A DNA stretch of 64,000 bases from Flavobacterium sp. PMTSA4 (GCF_032098525.1 NZ_CP134890.1:124001-188000); one strand, 5' to 3'; shown: positions 44,180 to 54,045, counted from the stretch's first letter. The notes: generated by a model from the letters alone, not told the origin. A program made the numbers and translations.

Positions 44180-47029
44180 TTAAAACCACTTTCTGGTGAA
44201 TAAACTAATTAAAGTTTCAGGATTAAATGTTACAATAAAACGAATTCGTTCTCCATAATTTTGCTGACCAATTTCCCATCCATTACTTGAATAAACTGGA
44301 AAATAAAGCTCAAAATAATCGGTAACCAAATTTAGTCGAACACCACTATCATAAACAAATTTAGCGTCGGTATTTTTATTTTTTATAACACCCAAATCGC
44401 CATAAACTTCTATCCAATTCCAAATGTTAGTACTTGCATTTGTAGTAGTCATCCATTGGTTGGCAAACCTGGTATCAAGCTTGGATTTGAAAAAACCATC
44501 CATAACAATAATTTGTTGGCTAAATAATCCTTTAGTTTCTGAACGACCGAGATAATCGGATTCGAATAAATAATCTGAAGGTCTATCCAATCCGAAATCA
44601 AAATAGTTTGAGATTGTATTATTGTAAACAAATGTTCCTGCAAAAAAGCGCAAATTTACCTGACGGTTATTGTCAAATAATCTTCTGTATTGCATTTCTG
44701 CGGATAGTTTTCCAAATGTTTTTGAAACTTGAACATCACCAAGAAAGTTAAAGTGATTGGTTACTTCTGTTTTTCCATTATAATATTTTGCATTAAAAAC
44801 TTGATAACTTTCTGTGTTTTCATCAGTAATAAATGCAGATTTCTCTCTATTAACTATTATTTCTTTTATTTGAATACTTTCTTTTCGATTATCTCTTAAA
44901 TTAGCAGGTCTAAACCGCATTGAAACAGTTGGGTTTAGTTTTGTATAATAAGCATCAGGTGCATAATGAAGGTAATGTCCACCCATTATGTATCGGATAT
45001 TATACAGCTTACTATCTCTATTGTATTGGTTTACATAGAAAGCACCTTTTCCTGAAATATTTTTAGTTTTTGTAGAGAATGTCGGGTTTAAATCAAAAAT
45101 AAATGGTTTGTCTAAAATGGTTTTATTGTGAAAACGCATTCCTGGTTGAAATCCGTCATAAAGATTGTATTCTAGTGTTGGTACATAAATAATTTGATTA
45201 TAAAAAGGATCTTCCAAATCTTTAAAAAAGTTAAACTTTATAGGACGATTATTCAATCGAAATCCACGAAGCGATTGCCAATTGTTTCTCAAATTAAATT
45301 CAGGTACTATATTTTCATAATTGATTACAATTTTTTCAGCATTATTTCGAGGAAAAGTATAAACGCTGTCTTTAGTAACCGAATCAATCCAATGTTTAAA
45401 TACAATTTCTTTGTCTTTAATTCCATAAACAGGAATTGGAACATTAGTTTCAGTTTTGTTTTTTATGGTAAAACTAACGCTGTCTTTAGTTTTTGAAATA
45501 GAATTGAATTTGTAGTCAATGATATCTCTGGAGTTAATAATTTTGTCAAAAAACCAATCTAATTTCTTTCCTGATTTTAATTTTAAGATGTTTTCAAAAT
45601 CAGATTCAGAAGTTTGCTGTTTTTTGTTTCTTTCATAAAACTCTTTAATACTTTCAGGAACAATAGTATGATTTAGATAGCTATCTAGATACTTTAAACT
45701 CAAACCTGCTCTATATTTTGAAGCAATTTTTTCATTAAATTTTATCAAAGTATTTTTTGGATTTCCAAGAGGTTGATCTAAATTTTTTCGAGCCATTAAC
45801 ATGTAGAAATAACTGTATTGTCCGTTAAAATCTAGACTAACTAAGTTATAACCACGTAGTAATTTAAGTTTAGAAACATTCCCCATCATTTTACTATCTG
45901 GATGAAATTCTTCGATGTATTTCATCATCAGATACACTTGAATTCCATCATAAATCCAGTTTTCGTTTCTTTTATTTAATTGCAAAGTGGAATGCAGATA
46001 GTTGTTCAAATAGGTTTTTAAAAACTTAATTTCATAAATGAATTCATCTGGAAAAGGACTTATAAAATTTGGCAATTGATTCAATCCATAAAATGGATTT
46101 TTTTCATAATCGGCTTGAGAAAGTGTTATTTTTTTATGCGGATATTGTCCTAAATTTTCGGTGACATAATTGACAATTTTATCAATAACAATAGCTCGTT
46201 GAATATCATTTAATCTGGTGTCTTTTAAGTTAGTAATTACTTCAATGTTACTATTTTTAAAACTCAAGAATTCACCTTTTTCATCAAGGTATAAACTAAA
46301 GTTTAGTCTTTTTTTACCACTTAGCTGATAGGTTTTTTGGTTATGATTTTCAGTAACACTTATTTCATCTAAGTCAGTAGATAAAAATAGATTTGAAGGT
46401 GTTTTTATAACTACATCAAAATCGGAAAGTGCATTAGCATCATCATCTAAATCAACATTGTTTTGTTTTACAAATCCATGATTTTCATATCTTGAAGGTG
46501 TTAAATACCATTCTTTTACGTTAAATTTTCCATTTTCTCCATAACCATATTTGGTAAATTGATTACTTGGTAATTTAACTATATAGGTAAGTTTTAAAAC
46601 CCTTTTTTCATTTGGTAAAAGTTTATTTCGAAGTCTTACCTGAATAACATCAGGATAGTTTTCATCTCGTTCCCAAGTTAGAAACATATTAGTTTCATTT
46701 AGAATCGTAATGTTGGAAGTATTTCCTCTTTCTTCTCCTTTTGCCAAATGAAAACCTCTTTCAAATTCGTCTGAAAATCTTCGGGCTAATGGAGTATTTT
46801 TACTGGAATAGGCATTATTCCAATCATTTAAAACAATAGCTGATAAAGTATCATTGGTTTGATTGAAAAAAGTCAGCTCTTGCATGACTGTTATGGTTTT
46901 CTTTTCTTCATTGTATTCAGCAACTAGTTTTGAATGATGTTGAGAAAAAGAAGTAACAGAAAGCAAAAGCATGCTCCAAAAAAGTTTTAACGATAAAGTT
47001 CGGTTATTTAGGTTTTTTGGAGCAAGCAT
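44180..47029 (-). CDS. Inactive M1-peptidase-like protein with C-terminal outer-membrane barrel
   Basis: 949 residues. A signal peptide (LFWSMLLLSVTSFSQ) is followed by an M1-type N-terminal beta domain and an alpha domain. Where active M1 enzymes have HExxH, residues 342-346 read NNYLH, and the third-ligand block WLxEGxAxY reads WIYDGIQVY (358-366), so two zinc ligands and the catalytic Glu are missing. From about residue 610 the sequence turns to alternating aromatic beta strands and ends FTRKWF, typical of an outer-membrane barrel closing on Phe. Probably a surface or periplasmic scaffold rather than an enzyme. Ten bases after the LOG-family gene. Confidence 0.8.
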   Translation of the reverse strand: MLAPKNLNNRTLSLKLFWSMLLLSVTSFSQHHSKLVAEYNEEKKTITVMQELTFFNQTNDTLSAIVLNDWNNAYSSKNTPLARRFSDEFERGFHLAKGEERGNTSNITILNETNMFLTWERDENYPDVIQVRLRNKLLPNEKRVLKLTYIVKLPSNQFTKYGYGENGKFNVKEWYLTPSRYENHGFVKQNNVDLDDDANALSDFDVVIKTPSNLFLSTDLDEISVTENHNQKTYQLSGKKRLNFSLYLDEKGEFLSFKNSNIEVITNLKDTRLNDIQRAIVIDKIVNYVTENLGQYPHKKITLSQADYEKNPFYGLNQLPNFISPFPDEFIYEIKFLKTYLNNYLHSTLQLNKRNENWIYDGIQVYLMMKYIEEFHPDSKMMGNVSKLKLLRGYNLVSLDFNGQYSYFYMLMARKNLDQPLGNPKNTLIKFNEKIASKYRAGLSLKYLDSYLNHTIVPESIKEFYERNKKQQTSESDFENILKLKSGKKLDWFFDKIINSRDIIDYKFNSISKTKDSVSFTIKNKTETNVPIPVYGIKDKEIVFKHWIDSVTKDSVYTFPRNNAEKIVINYENIVPEFNLRNNWQSLRGFRLNNRPIKFNFFKDLEDPFYNQIIYVPTLEYNLYDGFQPGMRFHNKTILDKPFIFDLNPTFSTKTKNISGKGAFYVNQYNRDSKLYNIRYIMGGHYLHYAPDAYYTKLNPTVSMRFRPANLRDNRKESIQIKEIIVNREKSAFITDENTESYQVFNAKYYNGKTEVTNHFNFLGDVQVSKTFGKLSAEMQYRRLFDNNRQVNLRFFAGTFVYNNTISNYFDFGLDRPSDYLFESDYLGRSETKGLFSQQIIVMDGFFKSKLDTRFANQWMTTTNASTNIWNWIEVYGDLGVIKNKNTDAKFVYDSGVRLNLVTDYFELYFPVYSSNGWEIGQQNYGERIRFIVTFNPETLISLFTRKWF

Positions 47030-47039
47030 TTTTTATGAA

Positions 47040-47762
47040 TTAGAAGTTTGGACTCAGATTGTATTTTTTATAGAAATTATCTAAAGTTTCAACTACTTCA
47101 TCGGCAGTATCAACAATCTTGATTAAGTGCATGTCTTCAGGACTAACCGTTTTTTCTTTTTCGATTAGTACCGTTTTTATCCAATCAATCAAACCTGACC
47201 AAAATTCAGAACCCACTAAAATAATCGGGAATTTGCCAATCTTTTTTGTCTGAATTAAAGTAACCGCTTCAAATAATTCATCTAACGTTCCAAAACCACC
47301 AGGCATTACCACAAAACCTTGTGCATATTTTACAAACATCACTTTTCTAACAAAAAAGTAATCAAAGTTCAGGTTTTTGTCTTTATCAATAAATGGATTG
47401 AAATGTTGTTCAAAAGGTAACTCAATGTTTAACCCAACCGAAGTTCCGCCACCATGATGTGCACCTTTATTTCCTGCTTCCATAATTCCTGGTCCGCCGC
47501 CAGTTATTACACCATAACCAGCTTTGCTGATTTTATAAGCAATTTTTTCAGCCAGTTGATAATATCTGTCATCAGGCTTTGTTCTTGCAGAGCCAAAAAT
47601 AGAAACACAAGGTCCAATTCGAGCCATTGATTCATATCCATTAACAAACTCAGACATGATTTTAAAAATAGCCCAAGAATCGTTGGTTCTTATTTCATTC
47701 CAATCTTTTTGTTTTAATTTTTCATGAATTCTGTCTTCTTCATTTTCAAATTCGTCTTTCAT
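47040..47762 (-). CDS. LOG family (TIGR00730-type) phosphoribohydrolase-like protein
   Basis: 240 residues. The LOG signature GGGPGIMEAGNKGA and PGGFGTLDELFE are intact. Family members release free cytokinin-like bases from nucleotide 5'-monophosphates, or hydrolyse AMP; many bacterial copies are annotated lysine decarboxylase by mistake. It belongs to the longer subgroup with an N-terminal helical extension. Upstream of the inactive M1 gene by 10 bases. Confidence 0.92.
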   Translation of the reverse strand: MKDEFENEEDRIHEKLKQKDWNEIRTNDSWAIFKIMSEFVNGYESMARIGPCVSIFGSARTKPDDRYYQLAEKIAYKISKAGYGVITGGGPGIMEAGNKGAHHGGGTSVGLNIELPFEQHFNPFIDKDKNLNFDYFFVRKVMFVKYAQGFVVMPGGFGTLDELFEAVTLIQTKKIGKFPIILVGSEFWSGLIDWIKTVLIEKEKTVSPEDMHLIKIVDTADEVVETLDNFYKKYNLSPNF

Positions 47763-48016
47763 AGTGTTTATTGTTTTTAATATGTTTTTATTGTTAGAGC
47801 AAACATGCTAAAGTAAATCTTTTTTTAAATCATTTAATAAAAAAGAGAATGTTTTAACACAAGTTATTTTAGTAAAACGCTTTATAATAATTATTCTCAA
47901 TAAAATCTACTGATTGTTAATGGTTTATTTAAATAGTGTTTTTAATTTCTTTTTTAATAATTAGTTTCTTAAAAATACGTTACGCACAAATAAGTGGATT
48001 TTAAATGTTTTGAACT

Positions 48017-48047
48017 TTGTTTGATTCTTTTTTTAAATCTATATTTG
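48017..48047 (+). promoter_or_regulatory. Promoter of the four-repeat protein
   Basis: TATATTTG at 48040-48047 with TTG at 48021-48023 (16-base spacer) or 48017-48019 (20-base spacer). It lies in a 313-base divergent gap (47763-48075) that otherwise holds only AT-rich leader sequence with no gene or RNA I can see. Confidence 0.7.
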
Positions 48048-48075
48048 TGAAAAGTAACCTATAAAATATTTAAAA

Positions 48076-49737
48076 GTGGCTAAAAAACTAACTATTCTAT
48101 TTTCTCTTTTTTTGTGTGTCTATGCATCTGCACAAACTTCTTCATCTATTGTAAATCAGCTTAGTTCAGAACTTCAGGTTGTTGAAAACATTAAGACTAA
48201 AATAAGTCAAACCGTTAAAGAAGTTCAACCGGGATTACTTCAATTAGAAATGACTTTTACAAACATTAAAGACGGTAAATCTGTTGTTGAAAGTTATGAA
48301 TTTAATATGGCTGATATCGATTTGAACACCATCAGATCTTTCACAAACAAGGATGTTATTCAGGTTCAGTTGTTGGCTGCTAAAAAGCAAAAAGTAATTA
48401 AGAAAACAACCGATAACACTAAAGTAAAATTTGAAGAAGAAGTTTTTGTCTATGCTAAAAACATTGATAACGGAAGAAATTTAGTTGATATTTTTAAATC
48501 ATTGGTTCCTGTATCTATTGATATTGTCGAAAAAAGATTGTCTTTAAAAACTTTTCAGGACCATATTGATTGGTTGGTTAATAATGTTAAAACCGTAACT
48601 TTAGAAAACAAACAATTCGTTCAAAAAATAACTCAAAATTCTAAATATGCTAGCAAGTTAGAGTTTTCAGTAGATGAAGTTGCAAACCAGAAATCGGTAA
48701 ACACAACTTATGTATTCAATTTGGCAAACATTAATCCTAATTCGGTTTTTGCTGAAGTAAAAGGAGATTTCATAGAAGTAAATCTGGATACAAAAAGAAA
48801 ACTAAAAACAGTTAAAACATTAGTTGCTACAGAGCAAAAGGACTATAAGAATAACTTATCAATTTATTGCGAAAGCATTGAGAAAAGTAGAGACTTGCAA
48901 AAAGTTTTAAAAGGAATTATTGCTTTGGCTGAAGATAAAATTGAAAACGCTGTTCCTAAAATAAAAAATGTTTCAGAAGGTCTAGCAAATATTAATGATT
49001 ATATTAAAACAGTCACAGTAAACAATGTGGCATACAATCAAAATATTGTTGGAGATTGTGTAGCCACTATTAATTTAAAAGAATCTACACCTTCAAAGAC
49101 AACTGATGAATCGTTTACTTTAAACTTTAAAGATTTGGCAAAAAACTTAGTGAAATACGACACCAGCGGTAAAAATGTTTATGTAGAAATTCAAACCAAA
49201 GGAGGAAAAAACTTTTTGAAGCATGTTGTCAATCAAGAGCTTAAAAATTATGACAAATCAGTAAGATTTGAGTTCTCTGAAGTTGAAGATGCAATTATTT
49301 CTGCCAAACTATTTGAAACGATTATCGAAAAATGTGAAGCTGCTGAAACAAAATTAGTTGGTACCAAAAAAGATTTACTAAATCAGGTCAAAAGCACAAT
49401 TAAAAAAGTTACCATCAATACGCTAACTTATGAGCAGTCACTGGAGATTCAGGATAATAATATCTTATTGTTTAAAAGTACCGAAGTAACTCCAAAAAAC
49501 AGTAAATCTAAGGTTTATGAGTTTAACATGAAAGACATTAATCCTGCTAATTTAAATTTTAATACTTCTGGAACTACGGTATTTGTAACGTTAAACACCA
49601 ATTACTCTGAAAAAATTATAAAATATTATGAAGACGGAGCTATTAAAAATTATCAGAATACTATCGATATTCAGGCAACTGATATAGAAGAAGCTCGATT
49701 AATTTCAGATTTATTTAAAAAGATATTAAATCAATAA
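48076..49737 (+). CDS. Secreted protein made of four internal repeats, function unknown
   Basis: 553 residues, GTG start; signal peptide KKLTILFSLFLCVYASAQ. The mature protein consists of four diverged copies of a module of about 135 residues. Each has a beta strand pair around an aromatic-xxN motif: YEFNMADI (74), YVFNLANI (212), FTLNFKDL (347), YEFNMKDI (481), and ends in a similar strand-helix unit: FVYAKNIDNGRNLVDIF (124), SIYCESIEKSRDLQKVL (262), FEFSEVEDAIISAKLF (398), IDIQATDIEEARLISDLF (530). Spacing is 138, 135 and 134 residues. No family recognised. Probably periplasmic. Confidence 0.82.
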   Translation: MAKKLTILFSLFLCVYASAQTSSSIVNQLSSELQVVENIKTKISQTVKEVQPGLLQLEMTFTNIKDGKSVVESYEFNMADIDLNTIRSFTNKDVIQVQLLAAKKQKVIKKTTDNTKVKFEEEVFVYAKNIDNGRNLVDIFKSLVPVSIDIVEKRLSLKTFQDHIDWLVNNVKTVTLENKQFVQKITQNSKYASKLEFSVDEVANQKSVNTTYVFNLANINPNSVFAEVKGDFIEVNLDTKRKLKTVKTLVATEQKDYKNNLSIYCESIEKSRDLQKVLKGIIALAEDKIENAVPKIKNVSEGLANINDYIKTVTVNNVAYNQNIVGDCVATINLKESTPSKTTDESFTLNFKDLAKNLVKYDTSGKNVYVEIQTKGGKNFLKHVVNQELKNYDKSVRFEFSEVEDAIISAKLFETIIEKCEAAETKLVGTKKDLLNQVKSTIKKVTINTLTYEQSLEIQDNNILLFKSTEVTPKNSKSKVYEFNMKDINPANLNFNTSGTTVFVTLNTNYSEKIIKYYEDGAIKNYQNTIDIQATDIEEARLISDLFKKILNQ

Positions 49738-49740
49738 AAC

Positions 49741-49770
49741 AAAAAAGTCGCTTTTTAAAAGCGACTTTTT
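49741..49770. terminator. Bidirectional terminator
   Basis: AAAAAAGTCGCTTTT and AAAAGCGACTTTTT with minimal loop, between the convergent four-repeat gene and uvrA. Confidence 0.9.
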
Positions 49771-52601
49771 TATTGCAATTCTTTTTTCAGGAATTTAGCC
49801 GTATAGCTTTTATTGTTTTTAATAATTTCTTCAGGCGTTCCTTTGGCTACTACTTCGCCGCCGCCTTTTCCGCCTTCCATTCCAATGTCAATGATGTAAT
49901 CGGCAAGTTTAATGACGTCCATATTGTGTTCAATTATTAAGACAGAGTTACCTTTATCAACCAGTTTATTTATTACATCCATCAGCACACGAATGTCTTC
50001 AAAATGCAAACCAGTTGTTGGTTCGTCCATGATATAGAAGGTGTTTCCCGTGTCTTTTTTAGATAATTCGGTTGCCAATTTGATGCGTTGTGCTTCACCA
50101 CCAGAAAGCGTTGTGCTTTGTTGCCCGAGTGTGATGTAACCCAAACCAACATCCTGAATAGTTTTTACTTTTCTATATATTTTCGGAATGTTTTCAAAGA
50201 AGTCAACTGCTTCATCAACGGTCATGTTCAACACATCCGAAATAGATTTTCCTTTATATCTGATTTCAAGAGTTTCACGGTTGAAACGTTTACCCATACA
50301 GGTTTCACATTCTACATAAACATCAGGAAGGAAACTCATTTCAATAGTTCGAACTCCCGAACCTTCACAAGTTTCACATCTTCCTCCGGCAACATTAAAA
50401 CTGAAACGTCCTGCTTTATAACCACGAATCATGGCTTCAGGTGTCATGGTGTATAGCTTTCTGATTTCTGAAAAAACATCAGTATAAGTTGCTGGGTTGC
50501 TTCTTGGCGTTCTACCAATTGGGCTTTGGTCAATATCAATTACTTTATCGATGTGTTCTAAACCTTCAATCTTTTTATAGGGTTGTGGCTTCTTTACCGC
50601 ATTAAAGAAATGTTCGTTCAGAATAGGATAGAGGGTTTCATTAATCAAAGTCGATTTTCCACTACCCGAAACTCCTGTTACACAAATGAGTTTTCCTAAA
50701 GGCAATTCTATCGAAACATTTTTTAGATTATTACCAGTTGCTCCAGTTAGTTTTAAAAATTTGCCATTGCCTTCACGACGTTTTTTAGGAACTTCAATTT
50801 CCATTTTTCCACTCATGAATTGCGCAGTAATGGTGTTTTCCTGCATCAATTCTTTTGGAGTTCCAATACTGATGATTTCGCCACCGTGTTTTCCTGCTTT
50901 CGGACCAATATCAATAACATAGTCGGCGCGTTCTATCATGTCTTTGTCGTGTTCGACAACAAGAACCGAGTTGCCAATATCACGAAGATTTTCAAGTGAA
51001 TTGATTAAGCGTTCATTGTCGCGTTGATGCAAACCGATACTTGGTTCATCTAGAATGTATAAAACACCAACCAACTGCGAACCAATTTGCGTAGCCAATC
51101 GAATGCGTTGTGCTTCACCACCAGAAAGTGATTTGGAACTTCGGCTTAACGCTAAATAATTCAAACCAACATCCATCAGGAACTGAAGACGCGATTTGAT
51201 TTCTTTCAGTATTTCCGTAGCGATGGTTTTTTGTTTTTCAGATAAATGCTTATCCAATTCCTGAAACCAAACAATTAGCTCCGAAATGTCCATGTTGGAT
51301 AAATCGGCTATGTTTTTCTCGTTGATTTTAAAGTAAAGCGATTCTTTTTTTAGACGTGAACCTTCACAAACCGGACAATTAATTTCGTCCATGTATTCTT
51401 TTGCCCAGCGTTTTAAAGAAGTTGAGTTGCTTTCGTCGTATTGGTTTTTGATGAAATTAGAAATCCCTTCAAAGTCAATTTTATAGTCTTTGGTTACACC
51501 AGCCGCTTTTGATTTTATGGAGAATTTTTCATTACCGCCATTCATAATCATGTCTATGGCTTCGGCAGGTATTTTCTCTATTGCATCGGTTAGTGTGAAT
51601 CCGAATTTTTCTCCAATGATTTCTAACTGTTTAAACATCCACGATGATTTGTATTCGCCAAGCGGAGCAAAACCACCATTCTTGATGGATAGTTTCGGAT
51701 TCGGAATGATTTTCTTTTCGTTGATTTCGTGAACGATTCCTAAACCGTTACAAGTATCGCAAGCACCTTTAGGCGAGTTGAATGAAAAGTTATTCGGTTC
51801 CGGATTAGGATACGATATTCCAGTGGTTGGACACATCAAAGTTCGGCTGAAAAAACGAACATCATTACTTTCGTGTTCTATAACCATCAGGATATTTTCG
51901 CCGTGATACATCGCTGTGTTGATGCTTTCTGCAAGGCGTTTTTGAGTTTCTTCGCTGTTGTTTACTTCCAATCTATCGATTACAATTTCGATGTCGTGGG
52001 TTTTATAACGGTCAAGTTTCATGCCCGTAACGATGTCTTGAATTTCTCCGTTGACACGCACTTTTAGAAAACCTTGTTTGGAAATTTGTTGAAACAATTC
52101 GGCATAATGTCCTTTTCTGGCTCTGATGACTGGAGCAAGGATATTGATGCGTTTTCCGTTGAAGTTTTCGATGATTAAGTCTTTGATTTGTTCATCGGAA
52201 TAGGAAACCATCTTTTCGCCAGTGTTGTAACTATAGGCATCGGCAGCACGGGCAAAAAGCAAACGCAGGAAATCGTAAATCTCAGTGATTGTACCTACTG
52301 TTGAACGCGGACTTTTACTGGTGGTTTTTTGCTCAATGGCAATAACTGGCGAAAGCCCATCTATTTTATCAACATCTGGTCGTTCCAATCCACCAAGAAA
52401 TTGACGCGCATAAGCAGAAAAAGTTTCGATGTAACGGCGTTGTCCTTCGGCATAAATGGTGTCGAAAGCTAACGATGATTTTCCCGAACCCGAAAGACCA
52501 GTAATGACTACCAGTTTTTCGCGGGGAATGTTGACATCGATGTTTTTTAGATTGTGTGCTCTCGCACCAATAATCTCAATAACTTCTTCTGGATGATTCA
52601 T
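49770..52601 (-). CDS. uvrA: Excinuclease ABC subunit UvrA
   Basis: 943 residues from MNHPEEVIEIIGARAHNLKN (52601). Another Met at 52628 lies upstream of the -7 box found at 52618-52625 and so would not be transcribed. Two ABC-type ATPase modules: GLSGSGKSSLAFDTIYAEG and GVSGSGKSTLINETL (Walker A), LSGGEAQRIRLA and LSGGEAQRIKLA (signatures), plus zinc-finger cysteines (CDTCNGLG, CETCEGSG, CETCMG). Recognises DNA damage and loads UvrB. Confidence 0.97.
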   Translation of the reverse strand: MNHPEEVIEIIGARAHNLKNIDVNIPREKLVVITGLSGSGKSSLAFDTIYAEGQRRYIETFSAYARQFLGGLERPDVDKIDGLSPVIAIEQKTTSKSPRSTVGTITEIYDFLRLLFARAADAYSYNTGEKMVSYSDEQIKDLIIENFNGKRINILAPVIRARKGHYAELFQQISKQGFLKVRVNGEIQDIVTGMKLDRYKTHDIEIVIDRLEVNNSEETQKRLAESINTAMYHGENILMVIEHESNDVRFFSRTLMCPTTGISYPNPEPNNFSFNSPKGACDTCNGLGIVHEINEKKIIPNPKLSIKNGGFAPLGEYKSSWMFKQLEIIGEKFGFTLTDAIEKIPAEAIDMIMNGGNEKFSIKSKAAGVTKDYKIDFEGISNFIKNQYDESNSTSLKRWAKEYMDEINCPVCEGSRLKKESLYFKINEKNIADLSNMDISELIVWFQELDKHLSEKQKTIATEILKEIKSRLQFLMDVGLNYLALSRSSKSLSGGEAQRIRLATQIGSQLVGVLYILDEPSIGLHQRDNERLINSLENLRDIGNSVLVVEHDKDMIERADYVIDIGPKAGKHGGEIISIGTPKELMQENTITAQFMSGKMEIEVPKKRREGNGKFLKLTGATGNNLKNVSIELPLGKLICVTGVSGSGKSTLINETLYPILNEHFFNAVKKPQPYKKIEGLEHIDKVIDIDQSPIGRTPRSNPATYTDVFSEIRKLYTMTPEAMIRGYKAGRFSFNVAGGRCETCEGSGVRTIEMSFLPDVYVECETCMGKRFNRETLEIRYKGKSISDVLNMTVDEAVDFFENIPKIYRKVKTIQDVGLGYITLGQQSTTLSGGEAQRIKLATELSKKDTGNTFYIMDEPTTGLHFEDIRVLMDVINKLVDKGNSVLIIEHNMDVIKLADYIIDIGMEGGKGGGEVVAKGTPEEIIKNNKSYTAKFLKKELQ

Positions 52602-52617
52602 AGCAATGGGCAAAACG

Positions 52618-52625
52618 CAAAAATA
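52618..52625 (-). promoter_or_regulatory. -7 box TATTTTTG of uvrA
   Basis: Minus-strand TATTTTTG ends 16 bases before the start codon chosen at 52601, giving a leader of roughly ten bases. No LexA-like palindrome is seen around it. Confidence 0.6.
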
Positions 52626-52790
52626 CAATTTTCAAAGCAGATTTTAAAGGTACAGTTTAGAAGAATTTTATATTTTTGGGGAAATAAGAGAATAGAATAT
52701 AGATGGTAGACAATTAAGTAGTAATTAGTGATTAGTAGTAAACAATAAACTTTTAACCTCTTAAACACATAAACTTTTAAACTATAAAAA

Positions 52791-53312
52791 ATGAAATTAC
52801 TAGGCATAGGTTCAAGATTAAAGCATTCAGAGTATGGAGTAGGCGTGGTGACTAACGTAACTTCTAAACATTATTGGGTGACATTTATTGAAAACGGATT
52901 GGAAACCATAGCTATTGATAGCGAGTTTGAAGTGATTGAAGCACTGGAAGACGAAGTAGACACGATTAGTTTTTATGAAGTAGAAAAAACATTGAAAAAC
53001 CTGTTGATGCGCTGGAGCGATGTTTCGCCTACAGTGGCTATTGCTGATAAATGGAAAGGCGGAAAACTGGTGATGGAACCAGGAACGGCAACGCAAAACA
53101 AGGAAGTGCCTATTGATACTTTTTTTAATAAGATTGTCATGGTTCGTGACCGACTGCGCGTGATGGAACAAAAAATAAATTCAAGTAGTTTAGATAATTC
53201 TGAAAAAGTGGAATTGCAGCAATACATTACAAGATGTTACGGTAGTTTGACTACTTTTAATGTGTTGTTTAAAAACACCAGCGATTATTTTGTAGGTGAG
53301 AAGACGAAGTAA
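52791..53312 (+). CDS. Uncharacterised protein with N-terminal SH3/Tudor-like barrel
   Basis: 173 residues, no signal peptide. The first 50 residues (GIGSRLKHSEYGVGVVTNV, YWVTFIENGLETIAI) follow the pattern of small barrels at the ends of helicases and CarD-type factors (GxxVxHxxYGxGxV). The rest is helical (VEKTLKNLLMRWSDV, FFNKIVMVRDRLRVMEQKI). Such a barrel usually contacts protein or nucleic acid. I know the type as a conserved hypothetical protein in Flavobacteriia, without function. Divergent from uvrA, ended by terminator 53327-53357. Confidence 0.8.
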   Translation: MKLLGIGSRLKHSEYGVGVVTNVTSKHYWVTFIENGLETIAIDSEFEVIEALEDEVDTISFYEVEKTLKNLLMRWSDVSPTVAIADKWKGGKLVMEPGTATQNKEVPIDTFFNKIVMVRDRLRVMEQKINSSSLDNSEKVELQQYITRCYGSLTTFNVLFKNTSDYFVGEKTK

Positions 53313-53326
53313 AATTAATTAGCAAC

Positions 53327-53357
53327 AAAAAAGGAAGCTCTAAAGCTTCCTTTTTTT
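53327..53357 (+). terminator. Terminator
   Basis: AAAAAAGGAAGC (53327-53338) and GCTTCCTTTTTT (53345-53356), continuing into T. Confidence 0.9.
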
Positions 53358-53448
53358 ACAGATAAATTTTTTTTTCTCATCCTGATTAAAAAAAATACAA
53401 CATTTCTGAAAAACATATATATTCGCAAAAAATTAAATAGTATAATAA

Positions 53449-53868
53449 ATGAAAAAATTAATTGTTGTAGCACTTGCTGTTGTAGCCCTGTTTGCCTCTT
53501 GTTCATCTGATGATTCGGTAAAAGTTACCGAAGAAAAACTAGCCAAAAAATGGTATTATAAAAGTGACCAAGCCAACGGAAACACTTATCCGTATGAGCA
53601 CATGAGTTGCGCAAAAGATTATATCCAATTTTTAGCCGATGGAAGTTATTTAGAATATTACATTACTACTTGTACACCATTAAATTTTGGTACCTCTACA
53701 GGCAACTGGGTTTTAGATGGTAACACAGTTACGGTTTCCATTGATGGAGATATAAATTCAGGAAAAATAACCAGCATTAGCGATACTGCTTTACAGATAT
53801 CTGTAGTTTATGATTATGATGGTGATGGAGATGAAGAAACAGTTAAAGTAAATTTTACAAGCAATTAA
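53449..53868 (+). CDS. Lipocalin-like lipoprotein
   Basis: 139 residues. Lipobox ALFASCSS (Cys19). The body is a small beta barrel with the lipocalin-like opening LAKKWYYKSDQANG and the strand pair YIQFLADGSYLEYY, GNWVLDGNTVTV, ISDTALQISVVYD. Two cysteines (MSCAKDY, TTCTPL) are at positions usual for this family. Exported and lipid anchored; ligand unknown. A second, diverged lipocalin-like gene lies at 56793. Confidence 0.85.
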   Translation: MKKLIVVALAVVALFASCSSDDSVKVTEEKLAKKWYYKSDQANGNTYPYEHMSCAKDYIQFLADGSYLEYYITTCTPLNFGTSTGNWVLDGNTVTVSIDGDINSGKITSISDTALQISVVYDYDGDGDEETVKVNFTSN

Positions 53869-53891
53869 TTATTTGTTTTTAAGATAAAAAG

Positions 53892-53920
53892 AAAAGGAAG
53901 CTCTAGGGCTTCCTTTTTTT
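53892..53920 (+). terminator. Terminator
   Basis: AAAAGGAAGC (53892-53901) and GCTTCCTTTT (53908-53917), then further T. Its stem is almost the same as the terminator at 53327. Confidence 0.9.
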
Positions 53921-54045
53921 GTCCTTTAAATTCATAACAACAAATTATCCGATTCCAACTTCCCATTTTACAATTCTTCTAACCATTTAACCTCATAAAC
54001 TCCTAAACTCAAAAAATTCCCATCCTTTGGAGGGGTTAGGGGAGG

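Noticed and set aside
50088..50456. 122-codon frame inside uvrA on the opposite strand
   Set aside because: Shadow of the conserved uvrA coding sequence, with no independent support.
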